A program made the translations under genes and the position numbers. A model generated the notes under the pieces. It had not been told where the DNA came from, ran no database searches, and saw only the letters and a list, made by a program, of their open reading frames with translations. Positions 1 to 8,102 of a stretch of DNA of 64,000 nucleotides are shown here, piece after piece. Position 1 is the first letter of the stretch; every line of letters begins with the position of its first letter. The stretch is taken from assembly GCF_000156355.1 (NCBI RefSeq), contig NZ_GG657899.1, positions 175,910 through 239,909 on the forward strand, read 5' to 3'. This DNA comes from Methylophaga thiooxydans DMS010. Lineage in GTDB: Bacteria > Pseudomonadota > Gammaproteobacteria > Nitrosococcales > Methylophagaceae.

Positions 1-1123
1 CGATGCGCCTGACTTGATCCAGACTGGGGTGAGGATTGTCTTGCATCCATTGCGTTAAGGTCTGGCCCTCAATAAATTCGGTGACACTGTAGAGAAAGTG
101 ACGTTGGCGCTGGCTTTCTATCGCTTTGAGGCAATGCACACTATTCAGCCTGCGTGTAATCCACTCCTCCATCAGAAAACGTTCAATCGCCTCCTGATCG
201 TCCTCCAGATCGGTGGATAGGACTTTGAGCACGACATTTTCTTGCGTATTCATGTCTTTTGCTAAAAACACATGACTACGGCTACTGACATAAAGCTCAC
301 GCAGTATCTCAAAGCCATCAAACTCCATTTTCGGCGTGAGAGCGGGGGGGGCAGGTAAAAGACTTGCATGTTGTAGATTCGGCATGCCCAGTGGCGGTAG
401 CGTTTCAACCCGCACGATCTGAATAGTCAGATTATCATCACTACCGGCATCGAAAGCTCGTTGAATTAAGCTTTCGCTGGCTTTTTGCAAGTCATCAGTA
501 TGCGTGTTGATGGCAGCAATAATTTGGTTTTCATTGATAAAGTCATAGACTCCATCTGTGGCCAGAATAAAGATATCGCCCAAATTGGCATCAAACGTTT
601 TACTGTCACAGTGAAATTGTTGTTCCAGCCCCATCGCACGGGTCAGATAGCTGTTTTCCTGATCGCCTGCTTTTTTATGGTCAATCGATAGTTGGGTAAG
701 ACGATTATTTCTCAGCCGAAAAATGCGGCTATCGCCGATGTGGAACAAATACGCTTTATTCGCTTTGAACACCAGACCGCTAAACGTGCAAACATAACCT
801 TGATCCATGTCATAACGGAACTCGCTATTGCGGGTTTGTCCATACAGCCAAGAGTTAATGGATTGTAAGACACGATGTCCCGAGGTTTGCACTGACCATG
901 AGTCGGGGGTTGCATAGTAATCTGCAATAAAACTGTTAACCGATGTTGCACTGGCTTCCTGACTGACATCACTTGTGCTGATACCATCCGCCAAGGCCAC
1001 CGTGATCCCTTTCGTAGTCAGCTCAGGTTCAGAGGGGATGAACAGACCATATCGATCTTGATTTATTGGCTTGCGGCCGGCGTTGGAATGTTGACCAATA
1101 GTGAGAGATAAAGACTCAGACAT
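1..1123 (-). CDS. Bifunctional PP2C-type Ser/Thr phosphatase and protein kinase (3' end outside window)
   Basis: The visible 374 residues begin with a PP2C phosphatase domain (about 1-240) with its metal-binding motifs: NQDR at 21-24, ADGIS at 45-49, GDSR at 130-133, ATDGVYD at 188-194 and DDN at 229-231. After a Pro-rich linker (about 243-266) a protein kinase domain starts. K300 in VLK is the probable ATP-binding lysine and TEFIEG (348-353) looks like the hinge. The region where the glycine-rich loop should be (about 276-288) has no glycine. The catalytic loop lies beyond the window. The ATG at 1123 is preceded by AAGGA at a reasonable distance. Such fusions are sometimes found beside nitrate assimilation genes; that context cannot be tested here. 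No membrane segment is seen in the visible part. Confidence 0.88.
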   Translation of the reverse strand, partial: MSESLSLTIGQHSNAGRKPINQDRYGLFIPSEPELTTKGITVALADGISTSDVSQEASATSVNSFIADYYATPDSWSVQTSGHRVLQSINSWLYGQTRNSEFRYDMDQGYVCTFSGLVFKANKAYLFHIGDSRIFRLRNNRLTQLSIDHKKAGDQENSYLTRAMGLEQQFHCDSKTFDANLGDIFILATDGVYDFINENQIIAAINTHTDDLQKASESLIQRAFDAGSDDNLTIQIVRVETLPPLGMPNLQHASLLPAPPALTPKMEFDGFEILRELYVSSRSHVFLAKDMNTQENVVLKVLSTDLEDDQEAIERFLMEEWITRRLNSVHCLKAIESQRQRHFLYSVTEFIEGQTLTQWMQDNPHPSLDQVRRI

Positions 1124-1226
1124 TACATTGTCGTCCTTGGTTATTTGATAACTATCATGCAATATCTGGCACAGTTTGAATATAGGCTAAAAAAGGGTGA
1201 TCTGGCCGTATTGAGGATATAAGTAA

Positions 1227-1553
1227 ATGGTTGCAGTTGAACTGAAACAGATGATTTGGCAGATCGTGGCGCTCATCCCCGAAGGCAAAGTGGCAACGTA
1301 TGGACAGGTTGCTAAGCTATGTGGGTATCCGGGCTATGCGCGATATGTCGGACAGACATTAAAACAATTGCCAAAGGATACCCTGTTACCCTGGCATCGA
1401 GTGATTAATGCCAAGGGGAAAATAGCTTTTCCTGTTAATACACAAGCCTTTCAATCTCAAGCAATGCGTTTGCATGATGAAGGAGTGAAAGTTATTGCTG
1501 GAAGCATTAGCTTAAAACAGTACGCTTGGGATGGTATTGTCAGCGAACCCTGA
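1227..1553 (+). CDS. Alkyltransferase-like protein (Atl), MGMT family without the acceptor cysteine
   Basis: The 108-residue protein matches the DNA-binding C-terminal domain of O6-alkylguanine-DNA alkyltransferases, but the PCHR active site reads PWHR (55-58), with Trp56 in place of the alkyl-acceptor cysteine. Tyr25 (TYGQVA, 24-29) and Arg39, which flip the damaged base in Atl proteins, are present. Atl proteins bind O6-alkylguanine and flag it for nucleotide excision repair rather than reversing the damage. The ATG follows GAGGAT at usual spacing. The gene lies between the divergent phosphatase/kinase gene and rarD, 43 bases upstream of rarD, and may be cotranscribed with it. The family assignment is firm; the repair role comes from studied homologues. 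Confidence 0.92.
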   Translation: MVAVELKQMIWQIVALIPEGKVATYGQVAKLCGYPGYARYVGQTLKQLPKDTLLPWHRVINAKGKIAFPVNTQAFQSQAMRLHDEGVKVIAGSISLKQYAWDGIVSEP

Positions 1554-1596
1554 TGAGAAAGTTGATACCATAAGCGTTTAATTTATCAGGATCGTT

Positions 1597-2484
1597 ATGC
1601 AAGGTCTGATGCTCGCTGTTCTGGCGTACTCTATCTGGGGCCTATTCCCACTTTTCTTTAGCTACCTGAACCATGTGTCACCGGTGGAGGTATTATCTCA
1701 CCGGATTATTTGGTCTTTGGTCGCTACGCTGTCACTAAGCTTGCTGTTACTACGTGGCCGATTACTGGCAAAAGCACTGCAAGACAAAACAACGCTAATT
1801 TGGCTGGGTGTTTCTTCACTACTGATTGCGGTGAACTGGCTGGTTTATATTTGGGCGGTAGGGCAACACCGTGTATTAGAAGCCAGTCTCGGCTATTTTA
1901 TTATGCCGGTGGTAAGTCTTCTGATGGGCAGAATCTTATTGAAGGAGCCATTACACCCGTTACAAGCCTGGGCGGGAGGATTAGCCCTTATCGCCGTGAT
2001 GTGGGAGTTGTGGATATTTGGCACACTGCCCTGGGTGGGCGTCGTATTGGCGTTTGCATTTGGTTTTTATGGGCTGGTGCGAAAAGTTCATCCGATTGAT
2101 GGACTGAATGGCCTTACCATTGAAACGCTCTGGTTATTACCTTTAGCGCTGGGGTTTATTGCCTGGCAGCTGTTTACTTCAGATAGCCAGATGGGCTTTG
2201 GTTTAGATAATCAAACAACGCTCTTACTTATTTGCTCAGGCTTTCTAACAGCGCTGCCGTTAGTGTTATTTGCAATGGCGACGCGCCGCATCAATTTATC
2301 GATTGTCGGATTCATAATGTATATCAATCCCACTATTCAGTTCTTAATCGGTGTGTTCGTGTTGGATGAGCACTTTCCAGAAGCACGTTTAGTCACTTTT
2401 ATTCTGGTTTGGTTAGCCCTGTTGTTGTTCGTGTCCGGTTTATGGCAAATGCAACGGCAAAAGCAGTCTTCACTAAGCAGTTAA
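1597..2484 (+). CDS. rarD: RarD-type EamA family transporter
   Basis: This 295-residue, very hydrophobic protein has about ten membrane helices arranged as two EamA repeats (roughly 5-140 and 150-285). The opening AYSIWGLFPLFF and the segment ISGFLTALPLVLFA-like around residue 210-225 are typical of RarD, named for its link to chloramphenicol sensitivity in E. coli. The true substrate is not known. The ATG at 1597 follows AGGA. The stop codon overlaps the stop of the convergent Lrp-type gene by three bases. No sign of truncation. Confidence 0.9.
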   Translation: MQGLMLAVLAYSIWGLFPLFFSYLNHVSPVEVLSHRIIWSLVATLSLSLLLLRGRLLAKALQDKTTLIWLGVSSLLIAVNWLVYIWAVGQHRVLEASLGYFIMPVVSLLMGRILLKEPLHPLQAWAGGLALIAVMWELWIFGTLPWVGVVLAFAFGFYGLVRKVHPIDGLNGLTIETLWLLPLALGFIAWQLFTSDSQMGFGLDNQTTLLLICSGFLTALPLVLFAMATRRINLSIVGFIMYINPTIQFLIGVFVLDEHFPEARLVTFILVWLALLLFVSGLWQMQRQKQSSLSS

Positions 2485-2951
2485 GTGACAGATAACGCCG
2501 TACTGTTGATGGGCGACTTCATCACAAATGAAGTATGTACACCGGTGACGCCCTCTATACGGGTCAGTTTATTCAGTAAAAACTGCTGGTAGGCATCCAT
2601 ATCTTTCACGATCACTTTGAGTAAGTAATCCGCAGATTGGCCAGTTATCAGGTGGCACTCAAGTACCTCAGGATAGTCGGCAAGCGTTGATTCCAACGCT
2701 TCAAAGCGTTCGGGTGTGTGTTTATCCATGCTGATGCCGATAAATGCCATCAGAGTCAGCCCCAGCTTTTTGGCATTGAGTAAAGCGACGTAACCATCAA
2801 TCAAGCCTTCCTCTTCCATTTGTCTGACCCGACGCAGGCAGGGGGAGGGCGATAATTTAATTGCTTCTGCTAATTCTTGATTGGTAATTCGCCCTTGTTT
2901 TTGCAAGGTATCCAGAATCATCTGGTCATAACGATCCAGTTTGTTGGACAT
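2481..2951 (-). CDS. Lrp/AsnC family transcriptional regulator
   Basis: The 156-residue protein has an N-terminal helix-turn-helix (about 5-60, with the recognition-helix region ending LSPSPCLRRVRQME) and a C-terminal AsnC/RAM effector-binding domain (about 67-145). The ATG at 2951 is chosen over a TTG four codons upstream because TTGGAG lies seven bases before it. The gene is divergent from leuA across an AT-rich region of about 100 bases plus the leuA leader. Control of leuA by this protein in response to leucine or another amino acid is plausible by position and family, but it is inference. Lrp, AsnC and amino-acid catabolism regulators cannot be separated from sequence alone. Confidence 0.9.
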   Translation of the reverse strand: MSNKLDRYDQMILDTLQKQGRITNQELAEAIKLSPSPCLRRVRQMEEEGLIDGYVALLNAKKLGLTLMAFIGISMDKHTPERFEALESTLADYPEVLECHLITGQSADYLLKVIVKDMDAYQQFLLNKLTRIEGVTGVHTSFVMKSPINSTALSVT

Positions 2952-3074
2952 GATATTCTCCAATAACAGGGTTGTAAGGTGATTTATATCAAAAAAAGTT
3001 ATTTTATAGAAATATTATTCCTTAAAAATTGAATTATATAGAATGTTAGCAATTTAATTCCAGTAGAACATCTT

Positions 3075-3259
3075 TATACTATTCTCCATGCCTGAAACCG
3101 GTAGCGAATGAGTCACAAGCTCTCGCTGGCACGATAACTCTCACATCACCACAAGTGATGGTCGATTTTCGTAGCCCTCCTGTTAACCCGACAGGAAATG
3201 TCAGTAACTCGCGAAAGGTTTCTCAGCTAACCATTGATGATGACAATCAGGAGTCAACC
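3075..3259 (+). promoter_or_regulatory. leuA promoter and structured leader with anti-Shine-Dalgarno
   Basis: A -10-like TATACT lies at 3075-3080 with no clear -35. The putative transcript then carries three hairpins: AGCGA/TCGCT with inner GAG/CTC (3103-3127), CATCAC/GTGATG (3144-3160) and TCCTGT/ACAGGA (3178-3196). The first two loops both contain CACAAG. The sequence CTCCTG (3177-3182) is fully complementary to the leuA ribosome binding site CAGGAG (3248-3253), and most of it is also used in the third hairpin, so the two pairings exclude each other. A nine-codon reading frame with two Leu codons runs from 3108 to 3137 but lacks a good ribosome binding site. Translational control of leuA is inferred. 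Confidence 0.5.
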
Positions 3260-4963
3260 ATGATTACCAATCCTGCTCAGAAGTACCGTCGTTTTGAGCC
3301 CATTCAATTAACGGATCGACAGTGGCCAAATGCTACTCTGGATAAAGCACCCATTTGGATGAGTACGGATCTGCGAGATGGTAATCAGGCCTTGATTGAT
3401 CCCATGTCAGTGGACACCAAACTGCGCTATTTTGACGAATTGGTAAAAATTGGGTTTAAAGAAATTGAGGTGGGATTCCCTTCTGCCTCAGAGACTGATT
3501 TCAACGTTGTACGCCGTTTGATCGAAGAAAATCGGATTCCTGATGATGTGACTATTGAGGTGCTTACTCAGGCACGTGAAGATCTGATTGCACGCACCGT
3601 GGCGTCATTAAAAGGTGCCCGGCGTGTGATTTTGCATATGTATAACCCGATTTCACCCACTTTCCGTGAGGTGGTTTACAAGAGCGACAAAGCAGGTGTT
3701 AAAGCTATCGCTGAGCGCGGGACGCGCTGGGTTAAAGAGATGACGGCAGCGCAGCCTGAAACCGAATGGGTATATCAATACTCACCAGAAGTCTTTTCCA
3801 GTACCGAAGTTGAGTTTGCTAAAGAAGTTTGTGACGCGGTGTCTGCGGTGTGGCAGCCGACGCCGGAGCATAAAATGATCCTTAACTTGCCGGCAACCGT
3901 GGAGATGTCGACACCGAATACCTATGCCGATCAGATTGAGTGGATGCATCGTAACCTCAACAATCGTGACAGCATTATTTTGAGTGTGCACCCACACAAT
4001 GACCGTGGCACCGCCGTGGCAGCGGCAGAGCTTGCTGTCATGGCAGGCGCAGACCGAGTGGAAGGTTGTTTGTTTGGTAATGGCGAACGAACGGGTAATG
4101 TTGATTTGGTGACGTTGGCGTTAAATCTTTATTCACAAGGTATTAATCCCGAACTCGATTTCTCGCATATTGATCAAATTCGTCAGATGTATGAGGAAAC
4201 CACGCAGTTACCGGTTCACCCCCGACACCCTTATGCTGGGGAATTAGTGTTTACAGCATTTTCTGGTTCGCATCAGGATGCGATCAAGAAAGGCTTTGCC
4301 GTGCAAACGAACGCTATTTATTGGCAAGTACCTTATTTGCCCATTGATCCTGCTGACTTGAACCGTAGCTACGATGCGGTGGTGAGAGTCAATAGCCAGT
4401 CTGGTAAAGGCGGTGTCAGTTTCTTACTGCAACAGGCTGCGGGCTTTGAGTTGCCACGACGGTTGCAGATTGAGTTCAGCAAAATTGTGCAAAAAGTCAG
4501 TGATGAAACCAGCAAAGAGGTTAACAGCAGCAATATCGTCAGCTTGTTTGAATCATCCTATTTACAAGTGGCAGCGCCCTACAACTACATGAGTAGTCAT
4601 GTGATTGATGAGGAAACCAGCAATGTGATTACCAAAATTGTTGCCAACTATGACGAGCAGCGTATAGAGCTGCACGGTCAGGGCAATGGGCCACTGGATG
4701 CGGCCGCGAAAGCTATCAGTCAGCACTTGGGCGTGACCGTGACGGTAGCGGATTATCACGAACATGGTATGAGCGCCGGATCTGATGCGGCAGCAGTCAG
4801 TTATGTTGAAGTTAAAGTAGGCGATAACGACACGGTGTTTGGGGTTGGTCAAGATAAAAACATCACCACAGCGGCGATTAAGGCCTTAATCAATGGTGTT
4901 AATCGCTTACTGATAGGGCATGCTCCTGAGCTGGCAACAGCTAAGCAGGAAGCTGTCTCATGA
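3260..4963 (+). CDS. leuA: 2-isopropylmalate synthase (LeuA type 2)
   Basis: LeuA condenses acetyl-CoA with 2-oxoisovalerate, the first committed step of leucine synthesis. The 567-residue product is of the longer, yeast/actinobacterial-like class. It has the catalytic DLRDGNQ (37-43) in the TIM barrel, the metal ligands HPH (244-246) and [10 protein letters not shown] downstream, and a C-terminal allosteric LeuA dimer domain (about 425-560, with [11 protein letters not shown] and [10 protein letters not shown]). The ATG at 3260 follows CAGGAG. The frame is open upstream to a GTG at 3155, but that extension overlaps the structured leader and is not expected in the protein. No leuB, leuC or leuD is nearby. 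Feedback inhibition by leucine is expected from the C-terminal domain. Confidence 0.96.
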   Translation: MITNPAQKYRRFEPIQLTDRQWPNATLDKAPIWMSTDLRDGNQALIDPMSVDTKLRYFDELVKIGFKEIEVGFPSASETDFNVVRRLIEENRIPDDVTIEVLTQAREDLIARTVASLKGARRVILHMYNPISPTFREVVYKSDKAGVKAIAERGTRWVKEMTAAQPETEWVYQYSPEVFSSTEVEFAKEVCDAVSAVWQPTPEHKMILNLPATVEMSTPNTYADQIEWMHRNLNNRDSIILSVHPHNDRGTAVAAAELAVMAGADRVEGCLFGNGERTGNVDLVTLALNLYSQGINPELDFSHIDQIRQMYEETTQLPVHPRHPYAGELVFTAFSGSHQDAIKKGFAVQTNAIYWQVPYLPIDPADLNRSYDAVVRVNSQSGKGGVSFLLQQAAGFELPRRLQIEFSKIVQKVSDETSKEVNSSNIVSLFESSYLQVAAPYNYMSSHVIDEETSNVITKIVANYDEQRIELHGQGNGPLDAAAKAISQHLGVTVTVADYHEHGMSAGSDAAAVSYVEVKVGDNDTVFGVGQDKNITTAAIKALINGVNRLLIGHAPELATAKQEAVS

Positions 4964-5067
4964 GAACGGGAAACACCGCTTGAATTGAGTCAGGATATTT
5001 CTGAATTCAGGCTAAAAAATAGTTCAAGCTATTGTTTATAAATAAAAAAGTGATGTTTTTGTGTAAT

Positions 5068-5133
5068 TTGAAGTCAACTTAAGTCTTCGTTAGGATACTG
5101 ACACATGCTGATTAATTGTTAGAAGTTAATCAG
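5068..5133 (+). promoter_or_regulatory. Promoter and 8-bp inverted repeat upstream of the His-rich protein gene
   Basis: TTGAAG (5068-5073) and TAGGAT (5091-5096) lie 17 bases apart and could be -35 and -10 boxes. Just downstream is a perfect inverted repeat CTGATTAA/TTAATCAG (5108-5115 and 5126-5133) with a ten-base spacer. It would sit near the transcription start or in the first bases of the transcript, so it could be an operator or an mRNA-protecting hairpin. The rest of the 211 bases between leuA and this gene shows only a palindrome CTGAATTCAG (5001-5010) and a weak hairpin. Confidence 0.4.
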
Positions 5134-5174
5134 TTTCTTACCACAATGTTTGAAATATCGAACTAGGAGGTAAC

Positions 5175-5573
5175 ATGTTGAAACAAGGATTTATGACAAC
5201 ACTGCTCGCTTTGCTTTTTGCAGCAACGCCTGCATTCGCAGAACATCATGAGTCACATGAGGGAGCGTCACACCCAGCACATGAAATGGGTGAAGCAGCA
5301 TTGTCTGACTCGGATAAACAAGAGCAACTCAGTGATGAATATAAGCAAAATCTGAGAGAGGCAAAAGAGGCTGCTAACGCGCCGCATCCTTCCCATAAAA
5401 TGGGGCATGAAAATACCCATAAAGGGTCTGAGCATCCAGCCCATGAGATGGGTGAGGCAGCATTGTCTGATTCAGATAAAAAAGCTCCCTTGAGTGAAGA
5501 CTATAAAGAGAATGTGGAGCAGGCTGAAGACGCTGCCAATGCCCCACATCCTGCTCATGAAATGGGTGAATAA
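5175..5573 (+). CDS. Small secreted His-rich protein with HPxHxMG repeats
   Basis: I do not recognise a named family. The 132-residue product has a signal peptide (1-22, ending PAFA) and a mature part made of two tandem repeats of about 46 residues at a period of 54 (33-78 and 87-132). Each repeat opens with HPAHEMGEAALSDSDK and closes with an HP(S/A)H(K/E)MG motif, giving four HPxHxMG copies at 33, 71, 87 and 125. The segments between are acidic, charged and probably helical. The density of His with nearby Met and acidic residues suggests periplasmic binding of Cu, Zn or Ni, but this is inference. AGGAGG precedes the ATG, and a strong terminator follows, so it is an independent, probably well expressed unit. 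Confidence 0.85.
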   Translation: MLKQGFMTTLLALLFAATPAFAEHHESHEGASHPAHEMGEAALSDSDKQEQLSDEYKQNLREAKEAANAPHPSHKMGHENTHKGSEHPAHEMGEAALSDSDKKAPLSEDYKENVEQAEDAANAPHPAHEMGE

Positions 5574-5633
5574 GCAAGTCTGAGTGAATGATTTGACCTC
5601 AAACATTCACTGAGTAACGCGTCAAAAATAATC

Positions 5634-5678
5634 AGCGCTGCATATGCCTTACATTAGCTTATGCAGCGCTTTTTTTTG
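5634..5678 (+). terminator. Rho-independent terminator of the His-rich protein gene
   Basis: An 11-bp stem AGCGCTGCATA/TATGCAGCGCT (5634-5644 and 5660-5670) closes a loop of about 15 bases and runs straight into a T tract from 5671. This is the clearest intrinsic terminator in the window. Confidence 0.9.
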
Positions 5679-5755
5679 TTCGTATAATCCGCTTTAATCA
5701 GACTCACCTTGCTTATCTTAGGTAAACTGGTGCCAGTCAAAAGAGAGAAACGTTT

Positions 5756-6238
5756 ATGACCTATTTAAGCCGGTTTCTGATGTTTTTGGTGGTTATCAGC
5801 CTTACCGCATGTGCGAGCTTGTGGTCTGGTTACGAAACGCCACAGGTAAATATCACCTCAATTAGCCTGGCACCGCAGACAAAATCTTCTACCCCAAGCT
5901 TTCGGATTGGTTTACAGGTGATCAATCCCAACCGCCGTGATCTACCCTTGCAAGGGATGAGTTACTCGTTGGAAGTCGATGGTCAGCGTATTCTCAGTGG
6001 TGCCGAACCCGAATTGCCCCATATTCCAGGCTATGGCACAGCCGATATTTCTATTCAGGCAAGTCCGGATTTACTTGGAAGTGCTCGTTTATTAAATCAG
6101 TTACTCTCTGGCCAACGTGATTCGCTGGCATACCGCTTTAAAGCACGTCTGGATGTAGGAAGTTTATTGCCATTTATTACCGTTGAAGAAGAGGGCGTGA
6201 TCAGCTTTGGCACGGGCAGCGAAGACACCACGATTTAA
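5756..6238 (+). CDS. LEA type 2 (WHy domain) outer-membrane or periplasmic lipoprotein
   Basis: The 160-residue protein begins with a lipoprotein signal (LTAC lipobox, Cys19). The mature part fits the LEA14/WHy fold: alternating beta strands, with VNITSISL near the start, IGLQVINPNRRDLPLQGMSY (about 52-71) and a late VEEEGVISF strand. In bacteria such lipoproteins are widespread and largely uncharacterised; plant relatives are linked to desiccation and stress. It has its own short upstream region after the preceding terminator and lies 78 bases before the antiporter gene. Membrane anchoring is well supported; a protective role is only analogy. Confidence 0.85.
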   Translation: MTYLSRFLMFLVVISLTACASLWSGYETPQVNITSISLAPQTKSSTPSFRIGLQVINPNRRDLPLQGMSYSLEVDGQRILSGAEPELPHIPGYGTADISIQASPDLLGSARLLNQLLSGQRDSLAYRFKARLDVGSLLPFITVEEEGVISFGTGSEDTTI

Positions 6239-6316
6239 TTCATTAATGCGGGTTAATAGACGATGAAATAAGGCTGTTATGGCATAATCGAGAGGTCTCA
6301 AATTAAAAGCCTCTAT

Positions 6317-8026
6317 ATGGATTCAATCAACACTTTATTTCTACTCAGTGGGTTTCTCATTGCCCTCAGTATCCTGGCTAGCCGACTATCGTCATTGTTT
6401 GGCTTGCCATTACTCATCATTTTCTTAGTGCTGGGTATGCTAGCAGGCGAAGATGGTCTGCTGGGTATTCAGTTCGATAATTACTCACAAGCTTTTATCA
6501 TCGGTCATCTGGCATTGGCGATGATTTTGCTTGATGGTGGTCTTAGAACTCGGTTGAAAACGTTCCGGGTTGGCTTTAAACCAGCGTTATCATTAGCTAC
6601 CTTGGGCGTGTTTCTGACCAGTGGTGTGGTTGGTGCCATTGCCATGTGGGTGTTTGAGTTGAGCTTGCTTGAGGGCATGTTGATTGGCGCTATTGTGGGC
6701 TCCACAGATGCGGCGGCTGTGTTCTCAATGCTTCGCGGACAAGGTATCAGCATCAACGAGCGGGTTGGCGCGACACTTGAAATTGAGTCGGGTACTAATG
6801 ATCCGATGGCGATTTTTCTGACCTTACTGTTAATTGAAATCCTGATTGGGGATTTTACAACGCCGCTGGATTCTTTCTTCTTTTTTATTCAACAGTTTGG
6901 TCTGGGTATTGCCGTCGGTCTGGCTGGTGGTTGGCTAACGGCCCGCATGCTCAGTAAAGTTGAACTGGCTCCGGCGTTGTATTCTTTGTTAGCGCTGGCA
7001 ATGGGCTTTTCAACGTTTGGTTTGGCGAGTGTGATTGGTGGCAGTGGCTTTTTGGCTATTTACCTGTGTGGCTTATTGATTGGTAATCAGCCGGGTCGAC
7101 ATATACAACATATTTTGCCTGTGCACGATGGTTTGGCATGGCTCAGCCAGATAGGTTTATTCTTGGTGCTGGGCTTATTAGTGACGCCCCATGAACTGCT
7201 TCATTATGCTCTGCCTTCCTTAGTCATTGCGCTCGGACTGATTTTTATTGCCCGTCCTTTGGCGGTGTTACTGACGATAAAACCTTTCTTTAAATTTCGC
7301 TGGCGTGAAATCAGTTTTATTTCCTGGGTAGGGCTGCGTGGCGCCGTGCCGATTGTATTAGCCATTTTTCCCGTTATTGGTGGCGTCGAGAATGCCACAC
7401 TCTATTTCAACGTCGCTTTTGTGGTGGTATTGCTGTCATTACTCATCCAGGGAGGGACGTTGTCTGTCATGGCAAAATGGATGCGGGTTCAGGTGCCTCA
7501 ATCAGTCAGCCCTAAACAGCGTGGCGCACTGGGTATTCTGCAGGAGCAGGACTATGAAATGTTTGTCTATAAAGTGGAAAATCAGAGTCTGGATGGTCAA
7601 CCTATCCGTTTACTGAAGTTTCCATCTGGTGCTTTAATTTCAGGCCTATTCCGTGGCAAAGCGATGATTCACCCCAAAGGCAATACCACTTTAAAAATGG
7701 GGGATGTCTTGTGTGTAATTAGCCGTGAAGAAGACTTGGACAGTTTGAATCAGCTGTTCAACGGCGAAATGCAGCTGCGTCAAGTTGAAGCGTTCTTCGG
7801 CGCTTTTGTACTCAATGGCGATGCCATGTTGAAAGACGTTGCCAAAGCCTACGGGTTGACGATGAGTGCGCGCCAGGAGCATCTGACTTTGGCTGATTTT
7901 ATCTCGCGTCGCGTCGGTGGTCATGCCGTGGTAGGGGATGAAGTTGATTGGCATGGCATTCACTGGGTCGTGAATGAAGTGGATGGTGATACGATCCTCA
8001 AAGTGGGCATGCGCTTATATGAATAA
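6317..8026 (+). CDS. nhaP2: NhaP2/CvrA-type potassium-proton antiporter
   Basis: The 569-residue protein has a CPA1 cation/proton exchange domain of about twelve helices (1-385) with STDAAAVF (129-136) and ESGTNDP (157-163), which carry the acidic transport residues. A cytoplasmic TrkA-C domain follows (about 400-480) and then a CorC/HlyC-type domain (about 485-569, ending VGMRLYE). This order and length match E. coli NhaP2 (CvrA), which moves K+ out in exchange for H+ and helps volume and K+ control. The regulatory domains suggest nucleotide or ligand gating. Ion specificity cannot be read from sequence. A second, shorter antiporter of the same superfamily is at 34809. Confidence 0.92.
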   Translation: MDSINTLFLLSGFLIALSILASRLSSLFGLPLLIIFLVLGMLAGEDGLLGIQFDNYSQAFIIGHLALAMILLDGGLRTRLKTFRVGFKPALSLATLGVFLTSGVVGAIAMWVFELSLLEGMLIGAIVGSTDAAAVFSMLRGQGISINERVGATLEIESGTNDPMAIFLTLLLIEILIGDFTTPLDSFFFFIQQFGLGIAVGLAGGWLTARMLSKVELAPALYSLLALAMGFSTFGLASVIGGSGFLAIYLCGLLIGNQPGRHIQHILPVHDGLAWLSQIGLFLVLGLLVTPHELLHYALPSLVIALGLIFIARPLAVLLTIKPFFKFRWREISFISWVGLRGAVPIVLAIFPVIGGVENATLYFNVAFVVVLLSLLIQGGTLSVMAKWMRVQVPQSVSPKQRGALGILQEQDYEMFVYKVENQSLDGQPIRLLKFPSGALISGLFRGKAMIHPKGNTTLKMGDVLCVISREEDLDSLNQLFNGEMQLRQVEAFFGAFVLNGDAMLKDVAKAYGLTMSARQEHLTLADFISRRVGGHAVVGDEVDWHGIHWVVNEVDGDTILKVGMRLYE

Positions 8027-8048
8027 GGCGATAGTGCGGGGGATAATT

Positions 8049-8057
8049 TGTTATAAT
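8049..8057 (+). promoter_or_regulatory. Extended -10 promoter of metH
   Basis: TGT TATAAT is a good match to an extended -10 (TGnTATAAT), with no recognisable -35 upstream, 45 bases before the metH start. No cobalamin riboswitch or other leader structure fits in the short space between this site and the gene. Confidence 0.5.
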
Positions 8058-8102
8058 TCACGGTTTTTCAAAGATTAATCTGCACACAGGAACATCGTTT
8101 TA

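Noticed and set aside
3155-3259. LeuA extended by 35 residues from an in-frame GTG
   Set aside because: The region forms the structured leader, the ATG at 3260 has a good ribosome binding site, and the type 2 family begins near that ATG.
5255-5573. Direct DNA repeats within the His-rich gene as a possible mobile repeat
   Set aside because: The repeats keep the reading frame (54-codon period) and are explained by protein-level duplication.
8027-8102. Cobalamin riboswitch before metH
   Set aside because: Only 76 bases are available, too few for the aptamer, and no B12-box sequence is seen.
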